Positions 51,955 through 61,494 of a stretch of DNA of 64,000 nucleotides are shown here, piece after piece. How positions within the stretch are numbered: the stretch's first letter is position 1; every line of letters starts with the position of its first letter. A model generated the notes under the pieces. The model saw only the letters and a list, made by a program, of their open reading frames with translations, searched no databases and was not told where the DNA came from. Origin of the DNA: Azospirillum sp. CAG:239 (GTDB taxonomy: Bacteria; Pseudomonadota; Alphaproteobacteria; RF32; CAG-239). The stretch spans positions 182,891 through 246,890 of the forward strand of contig FR885511.1 of the NCBI GenBank assembly GCA_000436375.1. Reading direction: 5' to 3'. Position numbers and translations under genes: made by a program.

Positions 51955-51981
51955 GTTCTCTCCCTCACTGAGGGAGAGAAC
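51955..51981 (-). terminator. Terminator after the DUF378 gene
   Basis: Stem GTTCTCTCCCTC/GAGGGAGAGAAC with a three-base loop, then AATTTTT on the minus strand; it serves the DUF378 gene. Confidence 0.8.
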
Positions 51982-51986
51982 AGGAC

Positions 51987-52214
51987 TTATTTGCTGATTT
52001 CTTTTACAAAATGCTCTTCCGTACGGCAGCAGGTGGCGGCGGAGTAGGCCACAACCAGAGCGGAAAGTCCGACCAGCATGTAGATGATGCGGGACAAAAT
52101 GCTCATGCTGCCAAACAGGAAGGCAACCAGATTGAAGTCGAAAAATCCGACCAGGCCCCAGTTGAGGGCGCCGATAATGGTCAGAACCAGAGAGGTTTTT
52201 CTTAAATATTCCAT
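51987..52214 (-). CDS. DUF378 family membrane protein
   Basis: A 75-residue two-helix protein with the DUF378 core IIGALNWGLVGFFDFNLVAFLFG and a second helix IIYMLVGLSALVVAY. The family is widespread, membrane-bound and of unknown function. A good AGGAG site precedes the ATG. Monocistronic with its own terminator. Confidence 0.9.
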   Translation of the reverse strand: MEYLRKTSLVLTIIGALNWGLVGFFDFNLVAFLFGSMSILSRIIYMLVGLSALVVAYSAATCCRTEEHFVKEISK

Positions 52215-52297
52215 TGTAATCTCCTAAAAAACATTTCAAAAAACCGTACTTTTATGATATATGTGCCGCAAACATATTTTCAACGGAGACCGTCCGA

Positions 52298-52996
52298 ATG
52301 TTTAGCGACAAGTTTATGAAATTTATTGAGATGTGGCAGAAAGAATATGCCATTGAACGCAGCATCGACGAAAAAGTCTGTGCGGATAAAGACGGCAACC
52401 CCATTCCCTGGTATACGTATCCGGCGATTGAGTATCTGTCGCAGTTTGATTATGGCGGCAAAAGGGTTTTTGAATACGGCTGCGGCTATTCGTCGCTGTT
52501 TTGGGCTGAACGGGCGGCAAAAGTCATCAGCATTGAAGATAATCCGGAATGGTTTGCCCGCTGGCGCGAGGAATTTAAATGTCCCAATCTTTCCGTTTAC
52601 TGGCGTGATGAAGGCGAAGCTTATTTTAATGCGATTTTTGAGCAGGATGAGGTTTATGACGTGATTGCGATTGACGGCAAATGTCGGGCCTACTGCGCCG
52701 CTGCGGCAGTTAGAAAACTGGCGCCGGGAGGCATTGTCATACTGGATGACAGCGACCGTATCAATACGTCGCAGGAATATGTCCGGGCCGTTGCGGAACT
52801 GCGCGCGGCGAATCTGCTGCAGGTTGATTTTTACGGTTTTTGCCCGATGAACAATTACACCAAAACGACGTCGGTTTTCTTCAGCCGGGATTTTAACTTT
52901 AACTCTTTGCATGCGGTGCAGCCGATAAACGGTATCGGCAACCTTTGGTCCATGGGACGCAAAAACCGCAAGCAGTTTGTCAAATCAAACTGTTGA
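52298..52996 (+). CDS. Class I SAM-dependent methyltransferase
   Basis: A 232-residue Rossmann methyltransferase. Motif I is [17 protein letters not shown], with the acidic residue in [23 protein letters not shown], and [10 protein letters not shown]. It resembles small O-methyltransferases acting on glycans or small molecules; the substrate is unknown. ATG with GGAG 11 bases upstream. Its end overlaps engB (opposite strand) by 17 bases. Confidence 0.82.
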   Translation: MFSDKFMKFIEMWQKEYAIERSIDEKVCADKDGNPIPWYTYPAIEYLSQFDYGGKRVFEYGCGYSSLFWAERAAKVISIEDNPEWFARWREEFKCPNLSVYWRDEGEAYFNAIFEQDEVYDVIAIDGKCRAYCAAAAVRKLAPGGIVILDDSDRINTSQEYVRAVAELRAANLLQVDFYGFCPMNNYTKTTSVFFSRDFNFNSLHAVQPINGIGNLWSMGRKNRKQFVKSNC

Positions 52997-53615
52997 TTTC
53001 GGCTTTGAGCTCATTCAGCCCGCGGTTTTTTTCCGAACTGGTGGCCAAAACGTCAACGTAGGCGGCGCCGTGCTTTTTGATAATTTCTTCGGTTCTTTTG
53101 ATTGTATCGGCCAGAGCTTTGGCACTGATTTTATCGGTTTTGGTCAGAACAATCTGGTAAGTGACGGCAGCTTTGTCGAGCAGTTCCATCGTTTCTTCGT
53201 CGACTTTTTTTATGCCGTGCCGCGAATCGATGAGCAGAAAAACCCGTTTGAGATTTACCCGTCCCTGCAAATAGGCAAAGATGAGTTTCTGCCATGATTT
53301 GACCATGCTTTCGGGAGCTTGGGCAAAACCGTAACCGGGCAGGTCAACCAGATGAATTCTATCGGCCAGATTGAAATAATTCAGCTGCTGGGTGCGGCCG
53401 GGCGTTGAGGAGGTTTTCGCCAGTTTGCGCTGATTAAACAAAGCGTTGATAAGACTTGACTTGCCGACGTTGGAGCGTCCGGCAAACGCAACTTCGCCCA
53501 TTTCGGTTAACGGCAGCTGGTCAAGTTTGGCCACGCTCAGCACAAAATTGCAGGGCTTGTTAAACAAGCTTTCAGCTTCTTTAAGCTGTTCGGGGCTAAA
53601 CTTGTCCGAGGCCAT
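52980..53615 (-). CDS. engB: Ribosome biogenesis GTPase EngB (YsxC/YihA)
   Basis: A 211-residue TRAFAC GTPase: G1 [17 protein letters not shown]2 [10 protein letters not shown]3 [10 protein letters not shown]4 TKTDK. It is required for 50S assembly in many bacteria. It follows yidC by one base on the minus strand, in the usual alphaproteobacterial order rpmH-rnpA-yidD-yidC-engB. Confidence 0.96.
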   Translation of the reverse strand: MASDKFSPEQLKEAESLFNKPCNFVLSVAKLDQLPLTEMGEVAFAGRSNVGKSSLINALFNQRKLAKTSSTPGRTQQLNYFNLADRIHLVDLPGYGFAQAPESMVKSWQKLIFAYLQGRVNLKRVFLLIDSRHGIKKVDEETMELLDKAAVTYQIVLTKTDKISAKALADTIKRTEEIIKKHGAAYVDVLATSSEKNRGLNELKAEINSLI

Positions 53616-53616
53616 G

Positions 53617-55290
53617 TTATTCTACTCCGTTTTTCTTCATAATCGCTTTTTGCTGGATAATGGAAAGAATGTTACTCAGCGTCCAATAGATGACCAGACC
53701 GGAAGCAAAGTGCCCGAGCATAAAGGTAAAAATTATCGGCATCATGGCAAACATGCGCGCCTGATCTTTGTTGGTGGGCGCCGGGTTAAGTTTCTGCTGA
53801 ATCCACATGGTCAGTCCCATGAGAATCGGCCAGACGCCGATGTCAAGAAGGCCGGGAACCGGCAGATGCGTCCAAGCGGAAAGCGTCAGCGGATCCGGCG
53901 CGGAAAGGTCTTTAATCCAGCCGATGAACGGTGCGTGGCGGATTTCGATGGAAATGTTCAGAACCTTGTACAGCGAGAAAAAGACCGGAATCTGAATCAG
54001 CATCGGCAGGCAGCCGGCGGCCGGATTGATTTTTTCGCGACGGTACAGTTCCAGCGTTTCCTGCTGGAGTTTCATTTTGTCGTCGCCGTATCTTTCCTGC
54101 AGTTCTTTAATCCGAGGCTGAACCTTTTTCATTTTGGACATGCTCTCGTAGGATTTGTTGGCTATCGGGAACATCAGAAAACGGAGCAGGGCGGCAAACA
54201 GGAGAATGGCCCAGCCCATGTTTCCGATGAAGTTGTAAAGGAAATCGAGAATATAGAAAAATGGTTTGGTCAGGAAGTAATACCAGCCGAAGTCGACGGC
54301 AAGGTCAAACTTGGGAATGTTAAACTGTTTGGTATAGTTGTCCAGCAGCTTGATTTCTTTGGCGCCGGCAAACATCTTGACCGTATTGGTGCCGACGGAG
54401 CCCGGTGCGACGGTTATCGGTGCACCGACATAATCCGCCTGATAGGTGTCTTTGCCGGTATTGCTGAATTTGACGGTGCCGTTTTGAGCGTTGTTCATGA
54501 CAAAGGCCGAAAACCAGTAGCGGTCGGAAAAGCCTGCCCAGCCGCCGGTTGTTTTGAAGTCTTCTTTTTTGCCGTCTTCAAGATCTTTGTATTTGATTTC
54601 TTTCAGGGTGTTGTCGACAACGCCGATAAGCCCTTCATGAACGACACTGCTGGCTGCCGCCTGATTGTGGAAACGGCTGATTAAGCCGTAGGGGTAAAGG
54701 ACAATACTGCGGCCGGTATTGTTTTCGACGCTTTGTTCAATGGTAAACATATAGTTGTCGTCTAAGCTGATGCGGCGGACAAAGGTCAGTCCCTGTCCGT
54801 TGTTCCATTCCAGCGTTACCGGCGTCTGCGGGGTCAATTCTCTGCCTTTGACGTTCCAGAGCGTGTCGGCGTTCGGCGTGCGGACGGCCGTGTCCTGCGG
54901 CAGCCAGCCGAATTCGGCATAGTAGGGGGCGGCAGTTTTAGCCGGAGCAAAGAGCTCTACGTCTGCGCTGTCTGTTTCCAGCGTTTGCTTGTATTTGTCG
55001 AGCAAAATTTCGTCAAAACGGGCGCCCTTAATGCGGAGGGAGCCGCTGACTGCAGCGTTTTTGATTTTAATCCGGGCGTCTTTGCCGAGGACTTCGGAGA
55101 CTTCCAGCGGCGTTTCGGCCGTAACATCGTCAAGCGGCTGCTCGACTTTTTCTGCGACGGTTTCGACAGCCGGAACTTCCGGCGTCGTCGGTGTTGTTGC
55201 CGGTTTGCGCGGGAAAAAGTAGTTGGTTATGAAAATAACGGCAATTGACAGGATAACGGCCCAGTAAATGCCTTTCATTTCTTCTTTCAT
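53617..55290 (-). CDS. yidC: Membrane protein insertase YidC
   Basis: A 557-residue YidC of Gram-negative type: N-terminal membrane anchor ([15 protein letters not shown]), a large periplasmic domain with [15 protein letters not shown], and the C-terminal five-helix insertase core ([41 protein letters not shown]). It inserts and folds inner-membrane proteins. Followed by engB; preceded by yidD with a 110-base gap. Confidence 0.97.
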   Translation of the reverse strand: MKEEMKGIYWAVILSIAVIFITNYFFPRKPATTPTTPEVPAVETVAEKVEQPLDDVTAETPLEVSEVLGKDARIKIKNAAVSGSLRIKGARFDEILLDKYKQTLETDSADVELFAPAKTAAPYYAEFGWLPQDTAVRTPNADTLWNVKGRELTPQTPVTLEWNNGQGLTFVRRISLDDNYMFTIEQSVENNTGRSIVLYPYGLISRFHNQAAASSVVHEGLIGVVDNTLKEIKYKDLEDGKKEDFKTTGGWAGFSDRYWFSAFVMNNAQNGTVKFSNTGKDTYQADYVGAPITVAPGSVGTNTVKMFAGAKEIKLLDNYTKQFNIPKFDLAVDFGWYYFLTKPFFYILDFLYNFIGNMGWAILLFAALLRFLMFPIANKSYESMSKMKKVQPRIKELQERYGDDKMKLQQETLELYRREKINPAAGCLPMLIQIPVFFSLYKVLNISIEIRHAPFIGWIKDLSAPDPLTLSAWTHLPVPGLLDIGVWPILMGLTMWIQQKLNPAPTNKDQARMFAMMPIIFTFMLGHFASGLVIYWTLSNILSIIQQKAIMKKNGVE

Positions 55291-55400
55291 CTTTTTTTTA
55301 ATCTCCTCGGTTAACGCTCGGTCGGCCGGTGTCGGCGTCTTTGTTCTCTTCTTAAATTTTCTACTGTATAATTAGGGTTTAGGCAAGCAAATATCCAGCC

Positions 55401-55649
55401 TTATTCCTTATTTTCTTTTTCGCGTTTCGGCGGAACCGGGTCGTACCCCGAACCTCCCCACGGATGGCAGCGCAGAATGCGGCGGATGCCAAGGTACAGC
55501 CCTTTGATGACGCCGTGGACGGAGATGGCTTCTATCATATATTGTGAGCAGGTCGGCCGAAAACGGCAGACGCCTGGACAAAGCGGCGAGAGAAATTTCT
55601 GGTAAAATTTAATCGGCCAAATCAACAGGTTTTTCAGTAGCCGGTTCAT
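55401..55649 (-). CDS. yidD: Membrane-protein insertion factor YidD
   Basis: An 82-residue Yid[27 protein letters not shown] ([10 protein letters not shown] signature) and [17 protein letters not shown]. The ATG at 55649 overlaps the rnpA stop by 4 bases. It assists YidC at the membrane. Part of the rpmH block. Confidence 0.95.
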   Translation of the reverse strand: MNRLLKNLLIWPIKFYQKFLSPLCPGVCRFRPTCSQYMIEAISVHGVIKGLYLGIRRILRCHPWGGSGYDPVPPKREKENKE

Positions 55650-56014
55650 GTTTTTTTTTCTTCCGGATTGAGCAGCTTGTGGAGTTTTTTCAGCCCGTAA
55701 CAAAGATCACCCTTCAGTTTGTCAAAGGGGCAGTCTGCTGTGTTGTAACGGCCAATCAGAACATAGTCGACACCGGGACGGGCGCGGGCCGGAAAAAGTT
55801 CGCGGACGGCGGCGCGCATGCGGCGGCGGGTCCGGTTGCGGACATGAGCCTTGCCGATTTTCTTGGTTGTCGTGTAGCCGGTGCGGCAGGAGCCCTCGGG
55901 TGCAGATAAACTTTGAGCCGCCTGCAAAATGAGCGTCGAGGTAGCTACCTTAACGCCTTTTGCGGCGACTCTTACAAAATCTTTCCGTTTTTTTAAAATC
56001 AAAACTTCAGACAT
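55646..56014 (-). CDS. rnpA: Ribonuclease P protein component
   Basis: A 122-residue basic protein: [14 protein letters not shown] at the start, and the RNR motif region [19 protein letters not shown]. It binds RNase P RNA and aids tRNA 5' maturation. It lies between rpmH and yidD with the standard order and spacing. Confidence 0.96.
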   Translation of the reverse strand: MSEVLILKKRKDFVRVAAKGVKVATSTLILQAAQSLSAPEGSCRTGYTTTKKIGKAHVRNRTRRRMRAAVRELFPARARPGVDYVLIGRYNTADCPFDKLKGDLCYGLKKLHKLLNPEEKKT

Positions 56015-56025
56015 AGGTTTGCAGC

Positions 56026-56160
56026 CTAAGCCGAAAGATTTTTACGTCCTCTGCTGCGGCGAGCGGCAATGACTTTGCGGCCGCCGGCCGTGGCCATGCG
56101 GGCACGGAAACCGTGACGGCGGGCTCTGACCAGTTTACTCGGCTGATAGGTTCTTTTCAT
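56026..56160 (-). CDS. rpmH: 50S ribosomal protein L34
   Basis: A 44-residue protein reading [18 protein letters not shown], then [22 protein letters not shown]. This is the universal L34 sequence. It heads the rpmH-rnpA-yidD-yidC-engB cluster, which in many bacteria sits near the replication origin. ATG preceded by GGAGAAAA. Confidence 0.98.
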   Translation of the reverse strand: MKRTYQPSKLVRARRHGFRARMATAGGRKVIAARRSRGRKNLSA

Positions 56161-56291
56161 TTGTTTTCTCCGGTTAACGCCGGCGTCAGCCGGCTGATTT
56201 TTATTAGTTATTTAAGCCTTAATTTTGAATCTAAGGCCTCGGGTAATTCTGCTTATAGACATTTTTGGGCGGCAAGTCAATGATTTTTTGC

Positions 56292-56317
56292 AAAAAAAAG
56301 CTCCGTATGCACGGAGC
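56292..56317 (-). terminator. Terminator after the Bax-inhibitor gene
   Basis: GGCTCCG-tgcata-CGGAGC followed by eight T on the minus strand. Confidence 0.85.
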
Positions 56318-56336
56318 CTGAAAACACTTTGTTTTT

Positions 56337-57068
56337 TTAACGGCGGTCGCCGAAAAGTCTGAGCAGAGCCAGGAACAGGTTGATGAAATCAAGATAGAGT
56401 TCCAATGCTCCGGCAATGGCTTTGCGAGAAAGCGTATCGCCCGTGTCGGCACTGAGGTAAAGACTGCGGATTTTCTGCGTATCATAAGCGGTAAGGCCGG
56501 TAAAGATGATGACAGTCAGAATCGACAGCGCAAAACTCAGGCCGGAGCTCTGCATAAAGATATTGACGATGGAAGCGATAATGACTCCCCACAAGCCCAT
56601 GACCATAAAGGAACCCATGGCGGTCAGGTCTTTTTTGGTGGTGTAGCCGTAGATACTCATTCCGCCGAAAGTTGCGGCGGTAATCAGAAACAGGCGGGTA
56701 ATGCTGTCACCGGTATAAGTCAGGAAAATCGGCGCCAGAGAAATGCCCATAACTGCCGAAAAGCCCCAGAATACGCCCTGAACCTGCTGCAGCGTGCCGC
56801 GGCTGATGACCCAGCCGAAAGCAAAAATCATCAGAAACGGCGCCAGCAGAAACAGCCAGCCCAAACCGGACAGGCTGGCGCCCTGCGGGGTAATGTTGAA
56901 AAAGAGCCTTATCAGCGAGGTATTGGCAACCAGATAGGCGGCAAAGGCGGTCAGGCAGAGACCCGCAGCCATGTAGTTGTAAACTTTAATCATGTACTGG
57001 CGAAGCCCCTCGTCTACGGTTGCGGCCGATTTGGCACTGACGGCGGCAAAATTTTTATTTTCTAACAT
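56337..57068 (-). CDS. Bax inhibitor-1/YccA family membrane protein
   Basis: A 243-residue protein with seven hydrophobic helices. Family marks: VYNYMAAGLCLTAFAAYL, FGGMSIYGYTTKKDLTAMGSF (MSIYGYTTKKDL), TAYDTQKIRSLY and LYLDFINLFLALLRLFGDRR (LYLDFINLFLALLRL). Bacterial members include YccA and YbhL; they are linked to FtsH control or calcium leak. Monocistronic with its own terminator. Confidence 0.93.
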   Translation of the reverse strand: MLENKNFAAVSAKSAATVDEGLRQYMIKVYNYMAAGLCLTAFAAYLVANTSLIRLFFNITPQGASLSGLGWLFLLAPFLMIFAFGWVISRGTLQQVQGVFWGFSAVMGISLAPIFLTYTGDSITRLFLITAATFGGMSIYGYTTKKDLTAMGSFMVMGLWGVIIASIVNIFMQSSGLSFALSILTVIIFTGLTAYDTQKIRSLYLSADTGDTLSRKAIAGALELYLDFINLFLALLRLFGDRR

Positions 57069-57140
57069 TTAAATTGTTCTCCATGAAGTTGGTGTCTGTT
57101 TAAAATATAAGGAGCAAATATGTAATTATCAAGTTTTTTG

Positions 57141-57851
57141 TTATTCGTACCGATAGAGTTCCCTGCTGTGCAGGCGGAGCCAGACTTTGCCGGCCTCGGC
57201 CTCGGGATAAAGTTCGCGGACGCAACGCCAGAATGCTCTGGAATGGTCCTGGTGCCTGAGATGGGCAACCTCATGGGCAATCAAATAGTCGATTACGGTT
57301 TCGGGGGCAAGGGCGATGCGCCAGCTGTAGTTGATGTTGTGCATGGACGAACAGCTGCCCCAGCGTGATTTGGTATCTTTTATCGTGACGTCGTTCAGAG
57401 GGCAGCCGAGCCGGTCGGCGAGTATTTTGGAACGGCGGTAAAATTCGGTTTTGGCCTGTGCCTTAATGTAGTCTTTGACCCGGCGGTGCAAAAATTCGGC
57501 GTCGCCGGAAACATTCAGAAAACCGTTTTCGAGAAAAGTGCCGCCGCGACGGTCGTTTGTCCGGCGAATAACAACCGGTTGGCCGAACAGAGAGATTTGC
57601 TCTCCGTCTTCAAAGTTTTTGGTTTGCGGCAGCCTTGCCAGAGAGCGTTCTATCCAGCCGCGGTGCAGGTTGACAAAGTCAACGGCACGTTTGGCCGCGC
57701 AACGTTCGGGAATGGTCAGAACCGGCAGCCGTTCTTTGGAATCGATGCGGAGCGTCATTCGTCTGGCGCGCGACGATTTGACGATTTTTATATCAAAGCC
57801 GAGCGCTTCGCGGATGTCAAAGGTCTTCCCAGTAAACAATGTAATTTTCAT
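57141..57851 (-). CDS. YgjP-like metallopeptidase
   Basis: A 236-residue protein with the zinc motif HEVAHLRHQDHSRAFW (HExxH plus downstream H) and DTKSRWGSCS, which is typical of the YgjP/DUF45 group of M48-like peptidases. The family is cytoplasmic and of unclear substrate. Its start overlaps the end of the YcgN-type gene, so they are in one operon. Confidence 0.88.
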   Translation of the reverse strand: MKITLFTGKTFDIREALGFDIKIVKSSRARRMTLRIDSKERLPVLTIPERCAAKRAVDFVNLHRGWIERSLARLPQTKNFEDGEQISLFGQPVVIRRTNDRRGGTFLENGFLNVSGDAEFLHRRVKDYIKAQAKTEFYRRSKILADRLGCPLNDVTIKDTKSRWGSCSSMHNINYSWRIALAPETVIDYLIAHEVAHLRHQDHSRAFWRCVRELYPEAEAGKVWLRLHSRELYRYE

Positions 57852-58323
57852 AATTCTGTATTCCTGTTTCCGAGACGGTTTCGCGGTCTTTCAGCGACAT
57901 CTTTGCCTCATGTACGGAAGCGGCGCGGCCGGTTTTAAGCGGATGCCATTCCGGGAGGTCGAAACCGTTGTCCAGCAGCCAGTAGGCGCAGGTTTTGGGC
58001 AGCCAGCGCGGCTTTTCGCGGACAGCGTTCAGGTCAATGTCGCGACAGTCGGGAACTTTCTCAAAGCGTTCGGGATAAATCCGGCACAGGCAGCTCCGGC
58101 AGTCCAGAAAGCGGCAGCGGGTATTGGTAAAACGTATTTTGCCCTTGATTTCCAATTTGTTCAAACAACATTTGCCGCAGCCGTCGCAGAGAAGCTCCCA
58201 TTCTTCGGCGGACATTTCCTCAAGTTTTTTCTTTTTCCAGAATTCGGGTTCGATATGTTCCAGATGTTCAAACCGGGACTGAGGGTTAAAAGTGTCTTCT
58301 ATTATATAGTCGTCTTTGTTCAT
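57817..58323 (-). CDS. YcgN/UPF0260 cysteine-cluster protein
   Basis: A 168-residue protein with CDGCGKCCLNKLEI, then TRCRFLDCRSCLCRIYPERFEKVPDCRDI (CRFLDCRSCLCRIYPER), and PKTCAYWLLDNGFDLPEWHPL, a full UPF0260 pattern with eight Cys. The family may bind an Fe-S cluster or zinc; function unknown. The next gene upstream encodes a paralogue and overlaps it by 4 bases. Confidence 0.92.
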   Translation of the reverse strand: MNKDDYIIEDTFNPQSRFEHLEHIEPEFWKKKKLEEMSAEEWELLCDGCGKCCLNKLEIKGKIRFTNTRCRFLDCRSCLCRIYPERFEKVPDCRDIDLNAVREKPRWLPKTCAYWLLDNGFDLPEWHPLKTGRAASVHEAKMSLKDRETVSETGIQNYENYIVYWEDL

Positions 58324-58700
58324 AAGTCATCCCGTTCCAGAATATGGTCCTCCAGTTCGTCATCGCTGACCAGATTTTCGGAAATGCAGAATGCCGATAC
58401 CGGTTCTCGCACCGGGCGCGGCCGTCCTTCAATCAGGCAGCGGTATGCGCATGACTTCGGCATCCAGCCGATTTTGCCGACATTGTCTTTGGTCAGTTTC
58501 AGACATTCGGGCACCAGCGTGCAGCGGTTTTGGTATTGCGTACATTCGCATGTGTCGAAATCAAAATATTTGCAGACGATGTCGGTGTAGTAAATTTCGC
58601 CGGTGTCTTCGTCCTGAAGCTTTATCAGACAGCATTTTCCGCAACGGTTGCAGACGGCTTCCCATTCTTCTTCGGTCATATTTTCCAGTTTTTTTGGCAA
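58320..58700 (-). CDS. Second YcgN-type cysteine-cluster protein
   Basis: A 126-residue paralogue with CNRCGKCCLIKLQD, VCKYFDFDTCECTQYQNRC and PKSCAYRCLIEG. It keeps the Cys pattern but lacks the longer C-terminal half. Tandem copies of UPF0260 are unusual; it may form a complex with its neighbour. Translational coupling by ATGA overlap with the next gene. Confidence 0.85.
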   Translation of the reverse strand: MPKKLENMTEEEWEAVCNRCGKCCLIKLQDEDTGEIYYTDIVCKYFDFDTCECTQYQNRCTLVPECLKLTKDNVGKIGWMPKSCAYRCLIEGRPRPVREPVSAFCISENLVSDDELEDHILERDDL

Positions 58701-58767
58701 GGCGTTTCCTTTTTATTCATAAATTTTACGGTATATTATACAGGATATTAATTAAGGAGTAGTGAAA

Positions 58768-59067
58768 ATGTTTAAATGGCTGGCCGACATGCTGGTTAAG
58801 ACCCCGGTACAGAGTTCGTGCTCCTGTTGCGAGGGCAAAAAACAACGGTTGCAAAAAATGCAGGAGGCAATTCTCAGCGGCGACATTGAAGGCGAACCGC
58901 AGTCGACTGAAGACGCGGTTATTACCTGCGATACGCCGGAGCATGAATATGCCGGAAAAATCCTCGGTTCGGCATTTTACGGCGGTTATCCGGTGGAGGT
59001 CAAGGACGGTTCCGGCTGTGACGGCGAGGACTCCTGCGGCTGCGGCCGTTGCTGCAACCGCAAATAA
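58768..59067 (+). CDS. Small cysteine-rich protein, 99 aa
   Basis: Not recognised. The N-terminus has SSCSCCEGKKQ, and the C-terminus GCDGEDSCGCGRCCNRK, giving two clusters of Cys flanking a 65-residue middle. It may bind metal. AAGGAG lies 8 bases before the ATG at 58768. Divergent from the YcgN-type operon, whose products are also Cys-rich. Confidence 0.65.
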   Translation: MFKWLADMLVKTPVQSSCSCCEGKKQRLQKMQEAILSGDIEGEPQSTEDAVITCDTPEHEYAGKILGSAFYGGYPVEVKDGSGCDGEDSCGCGRCCNRK

Positions 59068-59069
59068 AC

Positions 59070-60542
59070 TCAGCCGATTTGGTCGGGGAGGTATTCTTCC
59101 TTAACCAGATTGCCGAACTGGGCAAACTCTCCGTTCCAGAACAGTTTGACGGTGCCGGTCGGGCCGTGGCGCTGCTTGCCGATGATGACTTCGCCGAGAT
59201 TGGCGGTTTCGCGGATGCGTTTCTGCCATTCTTCCATGCGGTTTTGCAGATGCTCCGGCGTTTCGCCCGAGCGCTGTTTGGGTTCTTCGTTTTGGATATA
59301 ATAGTTTTCGCGGAAAACAAACATGACGATATCGGCGTCCTGTTCGATTGAGCCGGATTCACGCAAGTCGGACATAACCGGGCGTTTGTCATCGCGTTGT
59401 TCGACGCCGCGGTTCAGCTGTGACAGGGCGATGACCGGAACGTTCAGTTCCTTGGCGAGGATTTTCAGGCCGCGGGAGATTTCGGAAAGTTCCTGTACGC
59501 GGTTGCCTTCGGTCTTTTTGCTGCCGGTTCCCATAATCAATTGGATATAGTCGATGACAATCAAGCCCAGGCCTTTGTTGCGTTTGAGGCGGCGGGCGCG
59601 GGTGCGGATAGCGTTGATGTTCAGGCCCGGCGTGTCGTCGATGTACAGCGGAATGGTTTCCAGTTCGCGGACGGCGGCGGCAATGCGGGTAAACTCGGCA
59701 TTGTCGAGTTCGCCGGTGCGCATTTTGTGTCCGGGCGTCTGTGTAACGGTGGACAAAATACGGCCGGCCAACTGGTCGGCGGACATTTCAAGCGAAAAGA
59801 AAGCGACGCCGCGCGATTTTGGGTCGACGGATTTGTCATGGCTCATAAATTCGGCCACATTATAGGCGATATTGGTGGCAAGAGCGGTTTTGCCCATTGC
59901 CGGACGTCCGGCAATGATAATGAGGTCGGAATTGTTGAGCCCGCCGGTTTTTTCGTCGAGAGCATCAAGGCCGGAGGGAAGGCCGGATATTTTGCCGTCT
60001 TTCTGATAGGCCTGTTCGATTTGTCCGAGGGAAGACGTGAGCGCTTCGGCAAAGTCGATGAATCCGCCTTGGCTTTCACCCTGGTTAGACAGTTCGAAAA
60101 GTTTCTTTTCGGCAGTTTCTATCTGGGCGGTCGCATCGGTATCCAAGTCTTCTTTCATAGCGTCGTTGACGATTTCGTAACCGGTGTTTATCAGTTCGCG
60201 GCGCAGGTATTTGTCATAAATGAATTGTGCGTAATATTCGACGTTGGTCAGAGGCGAAGCGCTGTCAGCAAGTTTTATCAGATATTGGTGGCCGCCGACT
60301 TCGTTCAGGGAGCCTTCCTGTTCAAAATAGTTTTTGAGCGTGATGACGTCCGCAACATGACCGCGCTGAATCAGTTTGGAAATGACTTCGAAAATCTTGG
60401 CGTGAATCGAATCGGCAAAGTGGTAGGGGCGCAGGAATTCGGAAACTTTTTCATAGGCTTTGTTGTTGGCCAGAACGGCGCCGAGCAGAGCCTGTTCGGC
60501 TTCCAGGTTTTGCGGCAGCGAAGCGGTGTCGATTTGTTCCAT
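59070..60542 (-). CDS. dnaB: Replicative DNA helicase DnaB
   Basis: A 490-residue hexameric helicase. N-terminal SLPQNLEAEQALLGAVL, Walker A AGRPAMGKTALA, Walker B LIVIDYIQLIMG, and C-terminal ALSQLNRGVEQRDDKRPVMSDLRESGSIEQDAD (SQLNRGVEQR) are intact. It unwinds DNA at the fork. A terminator lies between it and rpmB. Confidence 0.98.
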   Translation of the reverse strand: MEQIDTASLPQNLEAEQALLGAVLANNKAYEKVSEFLRPYHFADSIHAKIFEVISKLIQRGHVADVITLKNYFEQEGSLNEVGGHQYLIKLADSASPLTNVEYYAQFIYDKYLRRELINTGYEIVNDAMKEDLDTDATAQIETAEKKLFELSNQGESQGGFIDFAEALTSSLGQIEQAYQKDGKISGLPSGLDALDEKTGGLNNSDLIIIAGRPAMGKTALATNIAYNVAEFMSHDKSVDPKSRGVAFFSLEMSADQLAGRILSTVTQTPGHKMRTGELDNAEFTRIAAAVRELETIPLYIDDTPGLNINAIRTRARRLKRNKGLGLIVIDYIQLIMGTGSKKTEGNRVQELSEISRGLKILAKELNVPVIALSQLNRGVEQRDDKRPVMSDLRESGSIEQDADIVMFVFRENYYIQNEEPKQRSGETPEHLQNRMEEWQKRIRETANLGEVIIGKQRHGPTGTVKLFWNGEFAQFGNLVKEEYLPDQIG

Positions 60543-60664
60543 CGGGGCAGACTTTCATGTGAAAAAAAATTAGTTCTTTTACTGCCTCTTTATAAACAAG
60601 TTCTCGGTAAAACTCAAAGGATTTGACGCGAAGGGGATTTCAGGGCTGTTAATTGTGGGGATAA

Positions 60665-60700
60665 AAAAATATCCCCCTGAAAAATCAGAGGGATATTTCG
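60665..60700. terminator. Terminator near dnaB and rpmB
   Basis: AAATATCCCcCTGA/TCAGaGGGATATTT stem with short flanks (60668-60698); it ends rpmB transcription on the minus strand. Confidence 0.8.
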
Positions 60701-60718
60701 GAGTTGACCTGTTTATAA

Positions 60719-61006
60719 TTATTTAACGGCTTTGCTTTTCGCAATGCTCTTTTTTATTTTTTTAGCTTCTTCGGTCAGTTTGCTGTTGGACGTGGATTCC
60801 AGATAAGCGTCCAGTCCGCCGTTGTGTTCAATAGAACGCAGGGTTTTGGAGCAAACTTTGAGTTTGAACATTTTGCCCAGGGTTTCGCTCAGAAGAGATA
60901 CAACCTGCAGGTTGGGCAGAAAACGGCGACGGGTTTTGTTGTGAGCGTGGCTGACATTGTTGCCGCTCATAACGCCGGTGCCGGAAATATCACATTTTTT
61001 AGCCAT
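60719..61006 (-). CDS. rpmB: 50S ribosomal protein L28
   Basis: A 95-residue L28: MAKKCDISGTGVMSGNNVSHAHNKTRRRFLPN (KCDISGTGVMSGNNVSHA), then KLKVCSKTLRSIEHNGGLDAYL. The N-terminal CDISG is the usual start of alphaproteobacterial L28. Monocistronic. Confidence 0.97.
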   Translation of the reverse strand: MAKKCDISGTGVMSGNNVSHAHNKTRRRFLPNLQVVSLLSETLGKMFKLKVCSKTLRSIEHNGGLDAYLESTSNSKLTEEAKKIKKSIAKSKAVK

Positions 61007-61188
61007 TGTATTAATCCTCGTAAATAAACTTGTTGCTTGTTAATAACGTTTCCGTAACTAAAAGTCAAGCCCAAATTGCGATAATTTCGGCAAATTTTCT
61101 GCGAAGCGGGAAAGAAGAGAGGATTTTTTCAAAAAAGACTGGAAATGTAAATTAAAATAATGTACATAGGAAAACGATATATGAAGAT

Positions 61189-61265
61189 GTACCCGTAGCT
61201 CAGTTGGATAGAGTATCGGCCTCCGACGCCGAGGGTCGTGGGTTCGAATCCCTCCGGGTACGCCA
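61189..61265 (+). tRNA. tRNA-Arg (anticodon CCG)
   Basis: Acceptor GTACCCG/CGGGTAC, D arm, anticodon stem TCGGC/GCCGA with loop CTCCGAC (anticodon CCG), T loop TTCGAAT, encoded CCA. Confidence 0.97.
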
Positions 61266-61494
61266 TTTGTAAGCCGTCCTGTCGGGGCGGCTTTTTTATA
61301 AAAGGCTTTCCGGCAGGGTCGAACCCGGGTTCGTCCTCAGGCATCTAAATTCGTTTCGGTCAAAGAGTTTTCCTCACTTATTAAGATGTTACAGAGAGCT
61401 TACAGACAAAATTAACCGGAGCAACGGTTAATTTTGCTTAGCGCTTCCTCCGGGTACGCCATTTATAAGCCGTCCTGTTGGGGCGGCTTTTTTT
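61251..61494 (+). repeat. Duplicated tRNA-Arg 3' end with terminator
   Basis: 61251-61298 (tRNA 3' 15 bases, CCA, terminator) recurs at 61447-61494 with two to three base changes. The segment between is non-coding. The same arrangement exists at tRNA-Gly and, on a larger scale, tRNA-Ser. Confidence 0.75.
61271..61297 (+). terminator. Terminator after tRNA-Arg
   Basis: AAGCCGTCC/GGGGCGGCTT stem then T run, right after the CCA. Confidence 0.8.

Noticed and set aside
53446..54684. 412-codon frame antisense to yidC and engB
   Set aside because: Both strands cannot be real here; yidC and engB have diagnostic motifs.
59541..60626. 361-codon frame antisense to dnaB
   Set aside because: Antisense shadow of dnaB.
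61129..61344. Minus-strand frame containing GFEPTTLGVGG
   Set aside because: Antisense of tRNA-Arg, the same artefact type.
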